Shown: one piece after another, positions 45,815 through 53,597 of the stretch
Layout of the letters: each line of letters starts with the position of its first letter
Position numbering within the stretch: position 1 is the stretch's first letter
Position numbers and translations under genes: made by a program
Notes under the pieces: model-generated
The model's database searches: none
What the model saw: the letters and a program-made list of their open reading frames with translations, nothing else
Told to the model about the DNA's origin: nothing
Assembly: GCA_004402915.1 (NCBI GenBank)
Contig: SORU01000002.1
Location: 41,286-105,285, forward strand
Reading direction: 5' to 3'
From: Fidelibacterota bacterium MT.SAG.2
Lineage (GTDB): Bacteria; Fidelibacterota; SORT01
DNA length: 64,000 bases

Positions 45815-46201
45815 TCACAGATAAAGAAATTCGGAGGTCTGAATTTTAAGTGAGACAGCATCATCAACGATTTTTATGCCGAGGAAATACTCATGCGACG
45901 AACCTATCTGAACGGAGGAATCATCTGTCAATTGAGCGCCCGACGATCCCCATAAGACTTTGACAACGGCAATTCCCCGGGTCATGGAAAGCGTGAATTG
46001 ACCTTGCGGACCTGCCAATGGCTGCTGGCCTGACACCACTGCGTTATAAACTTGTTCATCATTCACCCAAATAGTTACCTGCCCGAAGAAACCGGATTGA
46101 AGATGAACTTCAGTGAGAACGCTCTCCGCTTCGTTCAGTGCTCTGTCCGAACATGCCATGAGCATCATGATAGAAATAAATATAAGTCTGCTCAGATTCA
46201 T
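45815..46201 (-). CDS. Hypothetical lipoprotein
   Basis: 128 residues from ATG 46201, chosen because AGAGGAGAAAA precedes it. The signal 'MNLSRLIFISIMMLMACSD' has a lipobox Cys at about 17. The rest is beta-rich ('FFGQVTIWVNDEQVYNAVVS') with no family I recognise; the size suits a small beta-sandwich. It lies 155 bases downstream of the T9SS beta-propeller gene on the same strand, with an inverted repeat between. Confidence 0.65.
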   Translation of the reverse strand: MNLSRLIFISIMMLMACSDRALNEAESVLTEVHLQSGFFGQVTIWVNDEQVYNAVVSGQQPLAGPQGQFTLSMTRGIAVVKVLWGSSGAQLTDDSSVQIGSSHEYFLGIKIVDDAVSLKIQTSEFLYL

Positions 46202-46295
46202 TTTTCTCCTCTGCAAAAGTATCAAGCCCTTCGGATATAGATAACCTATTGGGTTATCAATGTCAAATGTTGAACTATTTTTTTATCTGTTCAGT

Positions 46296-46342
46296 TGCGG
46301 TCAGAGTGCCAGGGGCACTTATTTTGTAGCCCTGACTCGCAC
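46296..46342. repeat. TGCGGTCAG...CTGACTCGCA inverted repeat
   Basis: The ends TGCGGTCAG and CTGACTCGCA are inverted with one base extra on the right. An inner GTGCCAGGGGCAC makes a second small hairpin. It belongs to the family described at 53.2 kb. Confidence 0.55.
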
Positions 46343-46356
46343 GTATCTATCAATTC

Positions 46357-48936
46357 TCATTTCAAAAGAATCATCTTTTTGGTTTCCGTGAAGTCGGCGG
46401 CACTGAGACGGTAAAAGTAAATGCCGGAGGAGACGTTCGAAGCGTTCCATTCGAATACATGAACCCCGGCGGGCTGCATCCCATTCGATAGGCGTTCGAC
46501 CTCACGACCGTTCACGTCATAGATGATCAAGGAAATAGTAGCCGCTACCTTGTTATGGTATTTTATAGTTGTGACCGGGTTGAACGGGTTCGGATAATTC
46601 TGCGCGAGTGTGAAGCGCTGCGAAATTGCTGACGGTTCCGGTCTTACTCTTACGATCGCCTCGGGCAGCTGCCGTTGATAGACTCCGCTGCCGTGCGTCG
46701 CGACACGAAGTTTTCTGTTTTGCGGCGAGATGACCAGGTCCATTACGATCACGGCTTCGGGCATGCCATCCATCAGAGTTTGCCACGTATTGCCCGTATC
46801 GGCTGACACGTAAACACCGATGTCGTTTCCGACATACAGACGGGCAGGGTCTTCAGGGTTTATAAGAACCGCGTTTGTCGGAATATCGGGCAATCCGCTT
46901 CCGATATCGTCCCAGTTAAGTCCGCCGTCCGCCGACCGGAAGAGATGCGAGGAGCCGAATTCCGACAGAGCCGCATATACAACATTGTTATCAGTCGGAT
47001 CGACCGCCAGATCGACTATGTACCGGTCAGGGAGATCCTGCGTGATATCCGTCCAGCTGATTCCGCCGTCACGCGTCACAAAAACGTGTGCCCTCGAATA
47101 CCATGGAGCGGTAGCGACGTAAACGACATTCGGATCAATTTCGGCTATTGCCATTGTAAGTACCGGGTTACCGTCGAGTTCATTTCCGTTATTCCCCGCA
47201 GTCCAGGAGGCGCCGCCGTCGGTCGTGCTATGAACGATGCTTCCTCCCGCATAGAGATGATCGGGGAATGTCGGGCTCATAACAAAAGGCGAGATGAAGT
47301 TAAGACTCTCGTTCGTTGTGTTTTGAGGAGAAACATTCGAAAAAAAGTTCATTCCTCTGTCGTTGGATCTGAGAATGTTTCGATAGTACCATGAGCCGTA
47401 AATAATATTGTCATCGCTCGTATTGATAGCGGAATAAGCGCCGTCGCCTCCGATGACTTTCATCCAGCCGTCACCGCCGTAATATATAGCGCTTCCGTTA
47501 TCCTGAAGTCCGCCCATTGCGAGGTTGGAGTCGAGTCTTGAACTCGAAAATCCCGAGTAGAATTGAGTCGTTTGATAACCGCCGTTCGAACTTCGGTATG
47601 TTTCTCCGCCGTCGATAGTGCGGAATATTCCGCCGTCGGTAGCGAAATAAATGGTGTCCCGGTCTGTCGGATGGAAGACCATCGCATGGTGGTCGGCATG
47701 AGAATAGTCCGCAGGTCCTTCGGGATCACCGGGGGGAACTACCGTTCCGAATGACCATTTCCACCAGTAGGTCTTTTGGCTGAACGTGCCGGAATCTTCG
47801 ATCCATTTGAAAATATCGATACCGCCCACAATCACCTTCGAGGAATCGGTCGGATGAACGCCGACAAAGTGAGAATACCAGCCCTGATAGATAGAGTAAT
47901 CGAAATCTGAAAGCAGTGTCCATGTGTCGCCTCCATCTGTTGACCTGCAAAGCTGTGTAGCTGTCGCGCCGCCGTGACTGAAGCCGATACTTACATAAAT
48001 CGTACTCGGGTCTGCCTCAAAGATAGAGAGTACAGCCTTTCCTCCGAAAGTTGCCGGTAGGCCGGCGGTCAACTTCTCCCAGCTGCCGCCCGAATCCTGA
48101 GTTCTGTAAATGCCGTGACCCTGACTGAACAGATCGCCATGTGTCACGAAAACGATATTCGTATCGACAGGGTTAACCGCCAGATCCATCGCCATGATGA
48201 CCGAATTAACGAGGGTCCAGGAGGTTCCCGCGTCAAAAGAGCGATAAACTCCGTCGGTCGTCGCAGCCCAAACGGTGTTCGGATTTTGCGGGTTCAATCG
48301 AATAGCTTCGATCCCTTTACGCTGGTCGAGAGAGAAATCGAGGCTCTTCTCCCATGCAACGCCGCCATCAGAGGTTTTCAGGATGCCGATCCCGTAGCTG
48401 CCTCTCGTGGCTCTGATGCTATAGCCCGTGCCAGTGCTTTCGGAATTATAAACCTCGCCCGTCCCTATATACATAGTGTTGGAATCATCGGGTGAGATCG
48501 CTATCGAGCTGACGCTCAGAACGGGGAAGGCTGTCGAAACGTGTTCCCATGCCTGCGCACCCTCACCGAGAGTGTAGCTGCGCCATAATCCACCGCCGGC
48601 AGAACCGGCATAGATCGTGTTCGGGTTTTGCGGGTTGAACGCAATTGCAAGCGTCCTGCCGCCGATGTTTTTCGGTCCGATAGCTTCCCAGGGGTGAGAA
48701 GCAGAGCTTTTACTGAGAGAGCGTTGCATCAATTTAGTTTGTTCAAACGCCTGATAGAAACCGCTTGCGGGAACATCATCACCCGGATAGGCGCGCTGAA
48801 CCGCCCATCCTTGCAACGCTCTGAATGCCCCGGATATCTTGCCTTTCTTTTCGGTCTCATCTGAAGACGTGAGATATACGATTATCAAAACGATGACCAT
48901 TGCAATGGGTATGAGAAATTCTCTGCGTTTATTCAT
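46357..48936 (-). CDS. T9SS-exported beta-propeller protein (BNR/Asp-box repeats)
   Basis: 859 residues. It has an N-terminal signal or anchor 'FLIPIAMVIVLIIVYLTS' (about 8-25) and then at least eight Asp-box repeats of type S-x-D-x-G-x-x-W ('KTSDGGVAWEK', 'RSTDGGDTWTLL', 'VTRDGGISWTDI', 'RSADGGLNWDDIG', 'VSADTGNTWQTL'), as in Vps10/sortilin-like propellers. The last 90 residues are a T9SS type A sorting domain: 'FTLAQNYPNPFNPVTTIKYH', 'SGIYFYRLSAADF' and 'TKKMILLK'. It should cross the outer membrane and be attached or released; the ligand is unknown. It is the only intact T9SS cargo in the window and a template for reading the four remnants near 5.8-9.5 kb. Confidence 0.93.
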   Translation of the reverse strand: MNKRREFLIPIAMVIVLIIVYLTSSDETEKKGKISGAFRALQGWAVQRAYPGDDVPASGFYQAFEQTKLMQRSLSKSSASHPWEAIGPKNIGGRTLAIAFNPQNPNTIYAGSAGGGLWRSYTLGEGAQAWEHVSTAFPVLSVSSIAISPDDSNTMYIGTGEVYNSESTGTGYSIRATRGSYGIGILKTSDGGVAWEKSLDFSLDQRKGIEAIRLNPQNPNTVWAATTDGVYRSFDAGTSWTLVNSVIMAMDLAVNPVDTNIVFVTHGDLFSQGHGIYRTQDSGGSWEKLTAGLPATFGGKAVLSIFEADPSTIYVSIGFSHGGATATQLCRSTDGGDTWTLLSDFDYSIYQGWYSHFVGVHPTDSSKVIVGGIDIFKWIEDSGTFSQKTYWWKWSFGTVVPPGDPEGPADYSHADHHAMVFHPTDRDTIYFATDGGIFRTIDGGETYRSSNGGYQTTQFYSGFSSSRLDSNLAMGGLQDNGSAIYYGGDGWMKVIGGDGAYSAINTSDDNIIYGSWYYRNILRSNDRGMNFFSNVSPQNTTNESLNFISPFVMSPTFPDHLYAGGSIVHSTTDGGASWTAGNNGNELDGNPVLTMAIAEIDPNVVYVATAPWYSRAHVFVTRDGGISWTDITQDLPDRYIVDLAVDPTDNNVVYAALSEFGSSHLFRSADGGLNWDDIGSGLPDIPTNAVLINPEDPARLYVGNDIGVYVSADTGNTWQTLMDGMPEAVIVMDLVISPQNRKLRVATHGSGVYQRQLPEAIVRVRPEPSAISQRFTLAQNYPNPFNPVTTIKYHNKVAATISLIIYDVNGREVERLSNGMQPAGVHVFEWNASNVSSGIYFYRLSAADFTETKKMILLK

Positions 48937-49349
48937 TGTTCCTCGATATAGTGAACGCTTGATTGTTCTTTCAATATATCTATTTATCTACATAAAGCAA
49001 TAGTCTCTTTTTTTATCCTCCTTGAAAGGAGCCTGCTCAAGTCGGTCTGGCGGGGAGAGGAATTTATCGCATCAGAGATGCGATGAGTGCGGTCAGGGCA
49101 AGTCCTAACCCGCACGGTAATCCTCTCCCCTTGAGGGGAGTACTCCACAGGAGGGAGGGGTGTAATTGATCGATGCTCTCAAATTTAGCTAAGCAGGATA
49201 AATCACGCCTTCCGTCTTCTTGTCTCTTTAAAATCCGACAGAAATAACCCTTGTGATAGCAAACAAAAACAGTATATTCACAGCGATAGGATTGATTTTT
49301 TCAGAAAAATATTTTAGTGTAACTCGCAAATAGGAGATGAGCTAATATC
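48937..49349. other. Intergenic region with repeats
   Basis: No gene. It carries GTGCGGTCAGGGCAAGTCCT with AACCCGCAC (49087-49115) and CCTCTCCCCTTGAGGGGAG...GGAGGGGTGTAA (49123-49170), two repeat families side by side. It separates divergent genes, so promoters for the propeller gene and the broken lipoprotein should be here. Confidence 0.5.
49087..49170. repeat. Adjacent units of both repeat families
   Basis: The compact inverted unit GTGCGGTCAGG/…CCCGCAC (49087-49115) is directly followed by the CCTCTCCCC/GAGGGGTG unit. The same pairing occurs near 53.2-53.4 kb and 58.3-58.4 kb, so the two units seem to travel together. Confidence 0.5.
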
Positions 49350-50191
49350 ATGAAAAAAATACCGTTCTAACTATTCGCATTATATTTGTCACTGTCCGTA
49401 AGCATTCAAGGCTGCGGCGATGACGATCCGACCGGACCGAATGACGAAGAAAATCAGGTGACAGTTAACGACCCGAAAAATGATTACAACATCTCTGCGA
49501 CTATATTCAAAACGGGATTTTTAGGTTGTACATTCATAGCAGTCGATAATAACGGACCAGTAACAGATGCCACAGTAAAAATAAACGATATGGAGCTCAC
49601 GGGGCAGACTTTTGGTGTATATTGGGACAGTTCCGGCTGGTAGGCTACGTAGTGGGGAACCAATATGAACTTACAGTTAGTGTAGGAGGAAATGAAATTG
49701 CCAGCGGGACTGCTATCATGCCGTCTGAGCCTACAATCACCAATCTTTCGGACAGCATTTCGCATGGCGCGAACCAACCGCTTACGGTGGAATGGAAGGA
49801 ACCCACAAACGCAACATCTATCCAGTTGGTGCTGGCGAGACCTTTTCCCTCGGATAGTTTCACAACCGTATTTCTCGCAATATCTCCTACTACTTATACA
49901 ATTGCCGGTTCACTTTTCAGTGTTGACGGCAGCTATCAACTTACCATAGCGGCATATTACGGATTTAATCCCGGTCTCAATGATAACTCCACAAAAGGAT
50001 ATAATATTAAAGGCGCTGCAGGCGCGTTCATTGCAATAAATTCGACTGGATCTACGGTAATCACCGTTGGGGATGGCAGTAGCGGTTCTTTGATCAAGAA
50101 AAATCAAAGTCTTTATTATGGAATTATTGAGAACGCCTCGTTTATGGGTGAGTATTGGATAGTGCGTTTGCGGGAGAAATTATTAGAGTGA
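49350..50191 (+). pseudogene. Lipoprotein gene broken by a stop and a frameshift
   Basis: From ATG 49350 (TAGGAGATGAGC upstream) the frame is MKKIPF, TAA, then 'LFALYLSLSVSIQGCGDDDP' with a lipobox Cys, and continues to a stop at 49643. The following frame (49622-50191) carries on with 'GYVVGNQYELTVSVGGNEIA' and a long beta-rich region ending 'WIVRLREKLLE'. One gene of about 270 codons is therefore interrupted twice. The 'GCGDDDPTGPND' start is like that of the broken lipoprotein at 5.7 kb ('ACGDDNPTAP'). The fold looks like a surface beta-sandwich or Fn3-like domain ('QPLTVEWKEPTNATSIQLVL'). Function unknown. Confidence 0.7.
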
Positions 50192-50345
50192 GTCCCGCGG
50201 GTTGTAATATCGCCTACTGACACAGAATTATCTAAATAAAATATTCAGCCCAGCGAGTTACTCCCTTTTCAATGATCTTTGGATAACGCCGTGAACGGCG
50301 TAAATTCGATTTTATTAACCACCGGTCCCAACCATAAATGGCTAG

Positions 50346-50759
50346 GTTAAAAAAAGCTTAAAAGGAAAACTCCTGCCGATTGGGTCAGCATCACCGCTTA
50401 CTGCGGGACAATACCATGATCCCATCCTTGTAGGAAGAAGAGGAGATCTCCACCCTGACGGCTACCCTTACGATAAGCTTGAAGTCGGTGATACCATTAC
50501 GTTGCAAGATGATGAACTCGGAATAGACATTACCGCGAGGATCCGATCGAAACGTTGGAACGTGCTTGAACCGCGGGATGCCGAGTTTGAAATAGATAAT
50601 TTCATTGACCGACTCCCGCGCAGACTTAAAAATGATCGGAAAAACCGCAAAAATCTTGATACTAATCTCTCAAACCTGATGGGCAGAAGGGTGGACGACC
50701 GCCAATTAGAGGAGGTAACTCTCGTTGTTAATGTTCGAGAGAATCAGCCTTTGGTTTAA
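50346..50759 (+). pseudogene. Fragment resembling a phage tail protein C-terminus
   Basis: An open frame with no start codon (after TAG 50343) reads 'YHDPILVGRRGDLHPDGYPY' and 'KLEVGDTITLQDDELGIDIT' with 'ARIRSKRWNVLEPRDAEFE'. The pattern 'GDT(V/I)...D..LGID..ARI....(W/Y)(N/D).L.P' is reminiscent of prophage tail-associated baseplate or endopeptidase proteins. Only the 3' part is present and no other phage genes surround it. The track lists only 50502-50759. Confidence 0.35.
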
Positions 50760-50838
50760 CTCCAACTTCTTAAGTAACTAAGCTACAAACTAAAAATATT
50801 TATTCGGTTTCCGTAAATTCAATATAGAAATAAACATG

Positions 50839-50934
50839 GAAATGAAAGTGGAAATAGAGAATACATAAAATTACTCTAAGCATTGGCAAATAAGGGTTAT
50901 AACGTTAGATTAGATAGAAATGAAAGTGGAAATA
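50839..50934 (+). repeat. 18-bp direct repeat GAAATGAAAGTGGAAATA
   Basis: GAAATGAAAGTGGAAATA occurs at 50839-50856 and again at 50917-50934, 78 bases apart, just upstream of the leader-like unit at 50964. The region 50760-50998 has no gene. Confidence 0.6.
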
Positions 50935-50963
50935 AGATGGAACAAAAACCCCTAGATAACGTA

Positions 50964-50969
50964 TATAAT
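50964..50969 (+). promoter_or_regulatory. TATAAT -10 box before the short leader ORF
   Basis: A perfect TATAAT lies 35 bases before the ATG of the ten-codon ORF. No good -35 is seen at 17 bases; the 18-bp direct repeats upstream may be activator sites instead. Confidence 0.4.
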
Positions 50970-50998
50970 ATTGCAAACGAATAGTGAGGATAAAGAAA

Positions 50999-51031
50999 AT
51001 GAAATGGACGGCATACGGGTGGGGATACTAA
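50999..51031 (+). CDS. Ten-residue Trp/Tyr-rich leader peptide
   Basis: ATG at 50999 with GAGGA at 50986-50990 (8-base spacing) encodes MKWTAYGWGY then TAA: two Trp and two Tyr in ten residues. Its 3' half lies in a perfect 8-bp hairpin (ATACGGGT 51013-51020 with ACCCGTAT 51031-51038), followed by a strong terminator at 51058 and then the TauE/SafE gene. This layout is that of an attenuation leader, in which stalling at Trp or Tyr codons would change folding. Too short for the track; it could also be chance. Confidence 0.4.
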   Translation: MKWTAYGWGY

Positions 51032-51057
51032 CCCGTATTGATAAAATAAGAAAATGA

Positions 51058-51090
51058 AGCCCCGAGGAAACTCGGGGCTTTTTATTTTCT
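51058..51090 (+). terminator. Strong intrinsic terminator before the TauE/SafE gene
   Basis: AGCCCCGAG, loop GAAA, CTCGGGGCT, then TTTTTATTTT: a perfect 9-bp GC-rich stem with a tetraloop and U-tract. It lies 50 bases before the transporter start, so it can act as an attenuator for that gene. Confidence 0.85.
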
Positions 51091-51140
51091 CCGAATAGCC
51101 ATATATTCACTTCTCGGTAACAATAAATGCGAATGAATAT

Positions 51141-51929
51141 ATGTTAATGTATCTGACTGTAATGGTTGCCGCGCTTGCGGTGGCTGCTTTGACTCTCATT
51201 TCCGGATTTGGTATCGGAACCCTTCTGATGCCGGTCTTCGCGATTTTCTTTCCGATAGAGGCGGCGGTGGCAATGACAGCGGTAGTGCATCTCTCAAATA
51301 ATCTGTTTAAAACGGCGCTTGTCGGTAAGCACGCTGATTGGAGCATTGCACTGCGATTTATAATTCCCGGACTGCTCTTTTCCGCGTTCGGCGCTTATTT
51401 ATTGACTCGAATGGCTGTATCCGAGCCTGTTTATTCGTACGAATTCTATGGCGCTCGTGATATGACGCTTATCAAATTGGTCATCGCGGCGCTTATGCTG
51501 CTTTTTGCGATTTTGGAGTTTTCCAAACGATTTGAAGGGCTGGCATTTCCGAAGAAATATATTCCGCTTGGCGGCGCTCTTTCGGGCTTTTTCGGTGGGC
51601 TTTCGGGTCATCAGGGAGCGCTCCGCAGCGCCTTTCTCATCCGTTCTATCGATGATAAAGCCAAGTTTATCGGGACGGGAGTCGTCTGTTCGGTTGTGGT
51701 TGACCTGTCGCGTGTTGCCGTATACGGCACTTTGTTTTTCGGAGGAACCCTGACAACTATTGTTGATTCGGGAGGGTTGAATCTTATATCAGCAGCCGTT
51801 TTGACGGCTTTTCTCGGTTCTTTTATTGGTAATCGCTTTATGAAGAAGGTGAAGATGCGCCATGTTCGAAATTTAGTCGGATGGATGCTGCTCACTGTCG
51901 CTCTGCTTCTTGGCAGCGGTATGATATAG
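51141..51929 (+). CDS. TauE/SafE-family transporter
   Basis: 262 residues with seven or eight membrane helices, typical of the sulfite/organosulfonate exporter family (DUF81). The two conserved Gly-rich repeats are visible: 'ALTLISGFGIGTLLMPVFAI' and 'GGALSGFFGGLSGHQGALRS'. Members export or import sulfite, sulfoacetate, taurine-derived or other anions; the substrate is unknown. It starts ATG 51141 after a terminator and leader-like ORF. No sulfur genes are adjacent. Confidence 0.9.
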   Translation: MLMYLTVMVAALAVAALTLISGFGIGTLLMPVFAIFFPIEAAVAMTAVVHLSNNLFKTALVGKHADWSIALRFIIPGLLFSAFGAYLLTRMAVSEPVYSYEFYGARDMTLIKLVIAALMLLFAILEFSKRFEGLAFPKKYIPLGGALSGFFGGLSGHQGALRSAFLIRSIDDKAKFIGTGVVCSVVVDLSRVAVYGTLFFGGTLTTIVDSGGLNLISAAVLTAFLGSFIGNRFMKKVKMRHVRNLVGWMLLTVALLLGSGMI

Positions 51930-52336
51930 AAAGCCTGAGAGCGCCGTTAATCGGTCAGATTATCGTATCGTTTGTAGTATTCCCTATGAACGTTTCTTAC
52001 GTGCTCGAACTGATTATCGATGTAGTCATACATGAAATAAGTAGCCGACCCGTTGAGGAGGATTATGAAAAACAGTTTGACAGCCCAATTGAAAACCGTA
52101 TCTTCAAATACCCACAGAACTAAACGGGTTAGAGCTATGTAAACGAGTACGAGTATTACAGTCATTGATTTCCTCTACATAAATATACTGCGGCAAAAGA
52201 GTACGGACAAGTGAATATTTCGACCTCTCCCCATTAGGAGAGTTTCTCTCAGAGGCGAGGGGTGTTCCGAAGGTCACTAAGGACTCTTTTGGAGAATCCC
52301 TTTGGGACTTCAACCTGATAAATAAGCTTTAATCAA
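51930..52336. other. Intergenic region with a repeat
   Basis: No convincing gene. The minus-strand frame 51947-52165 ('VYIALTRLVLWVFEDTVFNW') looks hydrophobic and could be a tiny membrane protein, but its start region has no ribosome site I trust. CCTCTCCCCATTAGGAGAG...GAGGCGAGGGGTGT at 52226-52265 is a unit of the repeat family at 11.3 kb. Confidence 0.4.
51947..52165 (-). CDS. Possible small membrane protein
   Basis: 72 residues: two hydrophobic segments ('MTVILVLVYIALTRLVLWVF' and 'LFFIILLNGSATYFMYDYID') and a polar end, 'HVRNVHREYYKRYDNLTD'. Upstream on the minus strand is GTAGAGGAAATCA, a fair ribosome site. The composition is protein-like. Not recognised. Confidence 0.45.
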   Translation of the reverse strand: MTVILVLVYIALTRLVLWVFEDTVFNWAVKLFFIILLNGSATYFMYDYIDNQFEHVRNVHREYYKRYDNLTD

Positions 52337-52994
52337 TCAGAATATGTAGCCGACTGAAATAATAATCCCTTTTGTTTTCAAAGCTACATCATCATCAACA
52401 GAATCTATATCCAATAATCCTAATGAATATAGGATTTCCACATATATTTTAGAATATCCTCTTTCCATCATGTAACCCGCGCCAATATTTAGAGCGATGT
52501 CTGTAGAAGAGAGAGTCTTTGATACTAAAACTCGTATCCGAATCAAAACTAATCCCCAACAGCTCGCCGGATGTTTTTGCCTCAATATCAGCGCTAGTTA
52601 ATATTCCTATATCCAAGCCGCCAAGACCATAGAGTGTATTCCCTGCACTGTTCAATTTATACTGCGCAAGTACCGGTATTGTCAGATACAATAGGTTTGT
52701 AGAAGATTCGAGTTTGAGACCTAAAATATCTGCGTTAAATTCTGAACCCTTTTGAGTAATAGATAAACCGCTTCTTAGATTTAGATTATCATTTATAGGA
52801 TATTCAATAACTCCTCCAATGGTGAAACCCAATTTCGAATCGGATGATAGATCGTCGGGATCTTCCGGGTCAACCGACATATTTGAACTTGTGATGCCGT
52901 AAGTAGCTCCAAATTTCACTTGAGCCATTGAAACGCTAATTAGTATAAGTACCAGCGCCATACTGCTAATTAAATGGATAATTGATTTTGACAT
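52337..52994 (-). pseudogene. Outer-membrane beta-barrel protein, frameshifted at a (CT)4 tract
   Basis: From ATG 52994 (AAGGAGGGGA upstream) the frame has a signal peptide ending 'LILISVSMAQ' and then porin-like strands ('VKFGATYGITSSNMSV', 'LNLRSGLSITQKGSEF', 'YLTIPVLAQYKLN'), as in the PorT/OMP-b-brl family. Near 52508-52515 the reading shifts. The true C-terminus is in another frame: 'LSSTDIALNIGAGYMMERGY' to 'LKTKGIIISVGYIF', which ends in the aromatic residue expected for barrel insertion. Adding one CT unit to the (CT)4 tract restores a single frame of about 220 codons. It is a slippage mutation, a phase-variable site or a consensus error. Confidence 0.75.
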
Positions 52995-53231
52995 CATTCC
53001 CCTCCTTCTGGTTTTGTTGATTAAATCACTCATAAAATTAAATTTTCTTACAAAATAACAATCCTGCCTTCCAGAGATTGCAATTAAAGCGCATAATATT
53101 GAATACTTTTTAGATACTTTTTAAAGATATGCCGGTTTATAAATGAAATGCAAGCTAATAAATTAATGAAGAAAGGTTCGGCCAACAGAGCCCGTTTAAG
53201 TATTGTGTGGTCAGGGCTAACCATCTTATCA

Positions 53232-53282
53232 GTGCGGTCAGGATTCCGCAGGAGTTTAGGCAACATGCCTCCTGACTCGCAC
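53232..53282. repeat. GTGCGGTCAGG...CCTGACTCGCAC inverted repeat
   Basis: The clearest unit of the family: GTGCGGTCAGGATTCCGCAGG on the left and GCCTCCTGACTCGCAC on the right give inverted ends of about 12 bp (GTGCGGTCAGG against CCTGACTCGCAC), with about 25 bases inside. Confidence 0.65.
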
Positions 53283-53331
53283 TCTCATATCCTTACGACG
53301 AGTGGTTTTGAATAAGAGCAAGTCCGCTAAT

Positions 53332-53379
53332 TCCCCTCTAAAAAGAGGGGTGCCCGTAGGGTGGGGTGTGTAAAGAGTT
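53332..53379. repeat. CCCCTC...GAGGGG palindrome unit
   Basis: TTCCCCTCTAAAAAGAGGGGTGCCC followed by GTAGGGTGGGGTGTGTAAAG. The same layout, CCCCTCTATCAAAAAGAGGGG ... GACGGGGTGTGT, is found at 58350-58427, and at 27.4 kb inverted. Confidence 0.55.
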
Positions 53380-53489
53380 AGCGTATATCGTTTGGCATAT
53401 CCTTCATCCATAGGATTGTTTCAATATAACTCTTGCATATTCTTAATTAGTGCTGTAATATTTTTCTCCGAGAAATCGGTTTACTTTGT

Positions 53490-53575
53490 GGCAGTCAGGG
53501 CAAGCCCTGACGCCGTATAGAAGTTAAGGGGCGGTCAGGATACAGAATAGTGTCTTTGACACCCTGACTCGCGCG
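53490..53575. repeat. Two adjacent GGTCAGG family units
   Basis: GGCAGTCAGGGCAAGCCCTGACGCC (a compact hairpin, 53490-53514) and GCGGTCAGGATACAG...GACACCCTGACTCGCGCG (53531-53575). They end 23 bases before the phosphofructokinase start. Confidence 0.55.
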
Positions 53576-53597
53576 GAAAAAACGAGGAATCTAACTA

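Larger units (their letters stand above)
53034..53597. other. Intergenic region rich in repeats
   Basis: No gene. The minus-strand ORF 53084-53266 consists partly of repeat. It contains three units of the TGCGGTCAG family (53232-53282, 53490-53514 and 53531-53575) and a CCCCTCTAAAAAGAGGGG palindrome at 53332-53350. Upstream of the glycolytic operon, so its promoter should lie in the last 150 bases. Confidence 0.5.

Noticed and set aside
50839-50934. CRISPR array
   Set aside because: Only two copies, 18 bp long, with no further repeats or cas genes.
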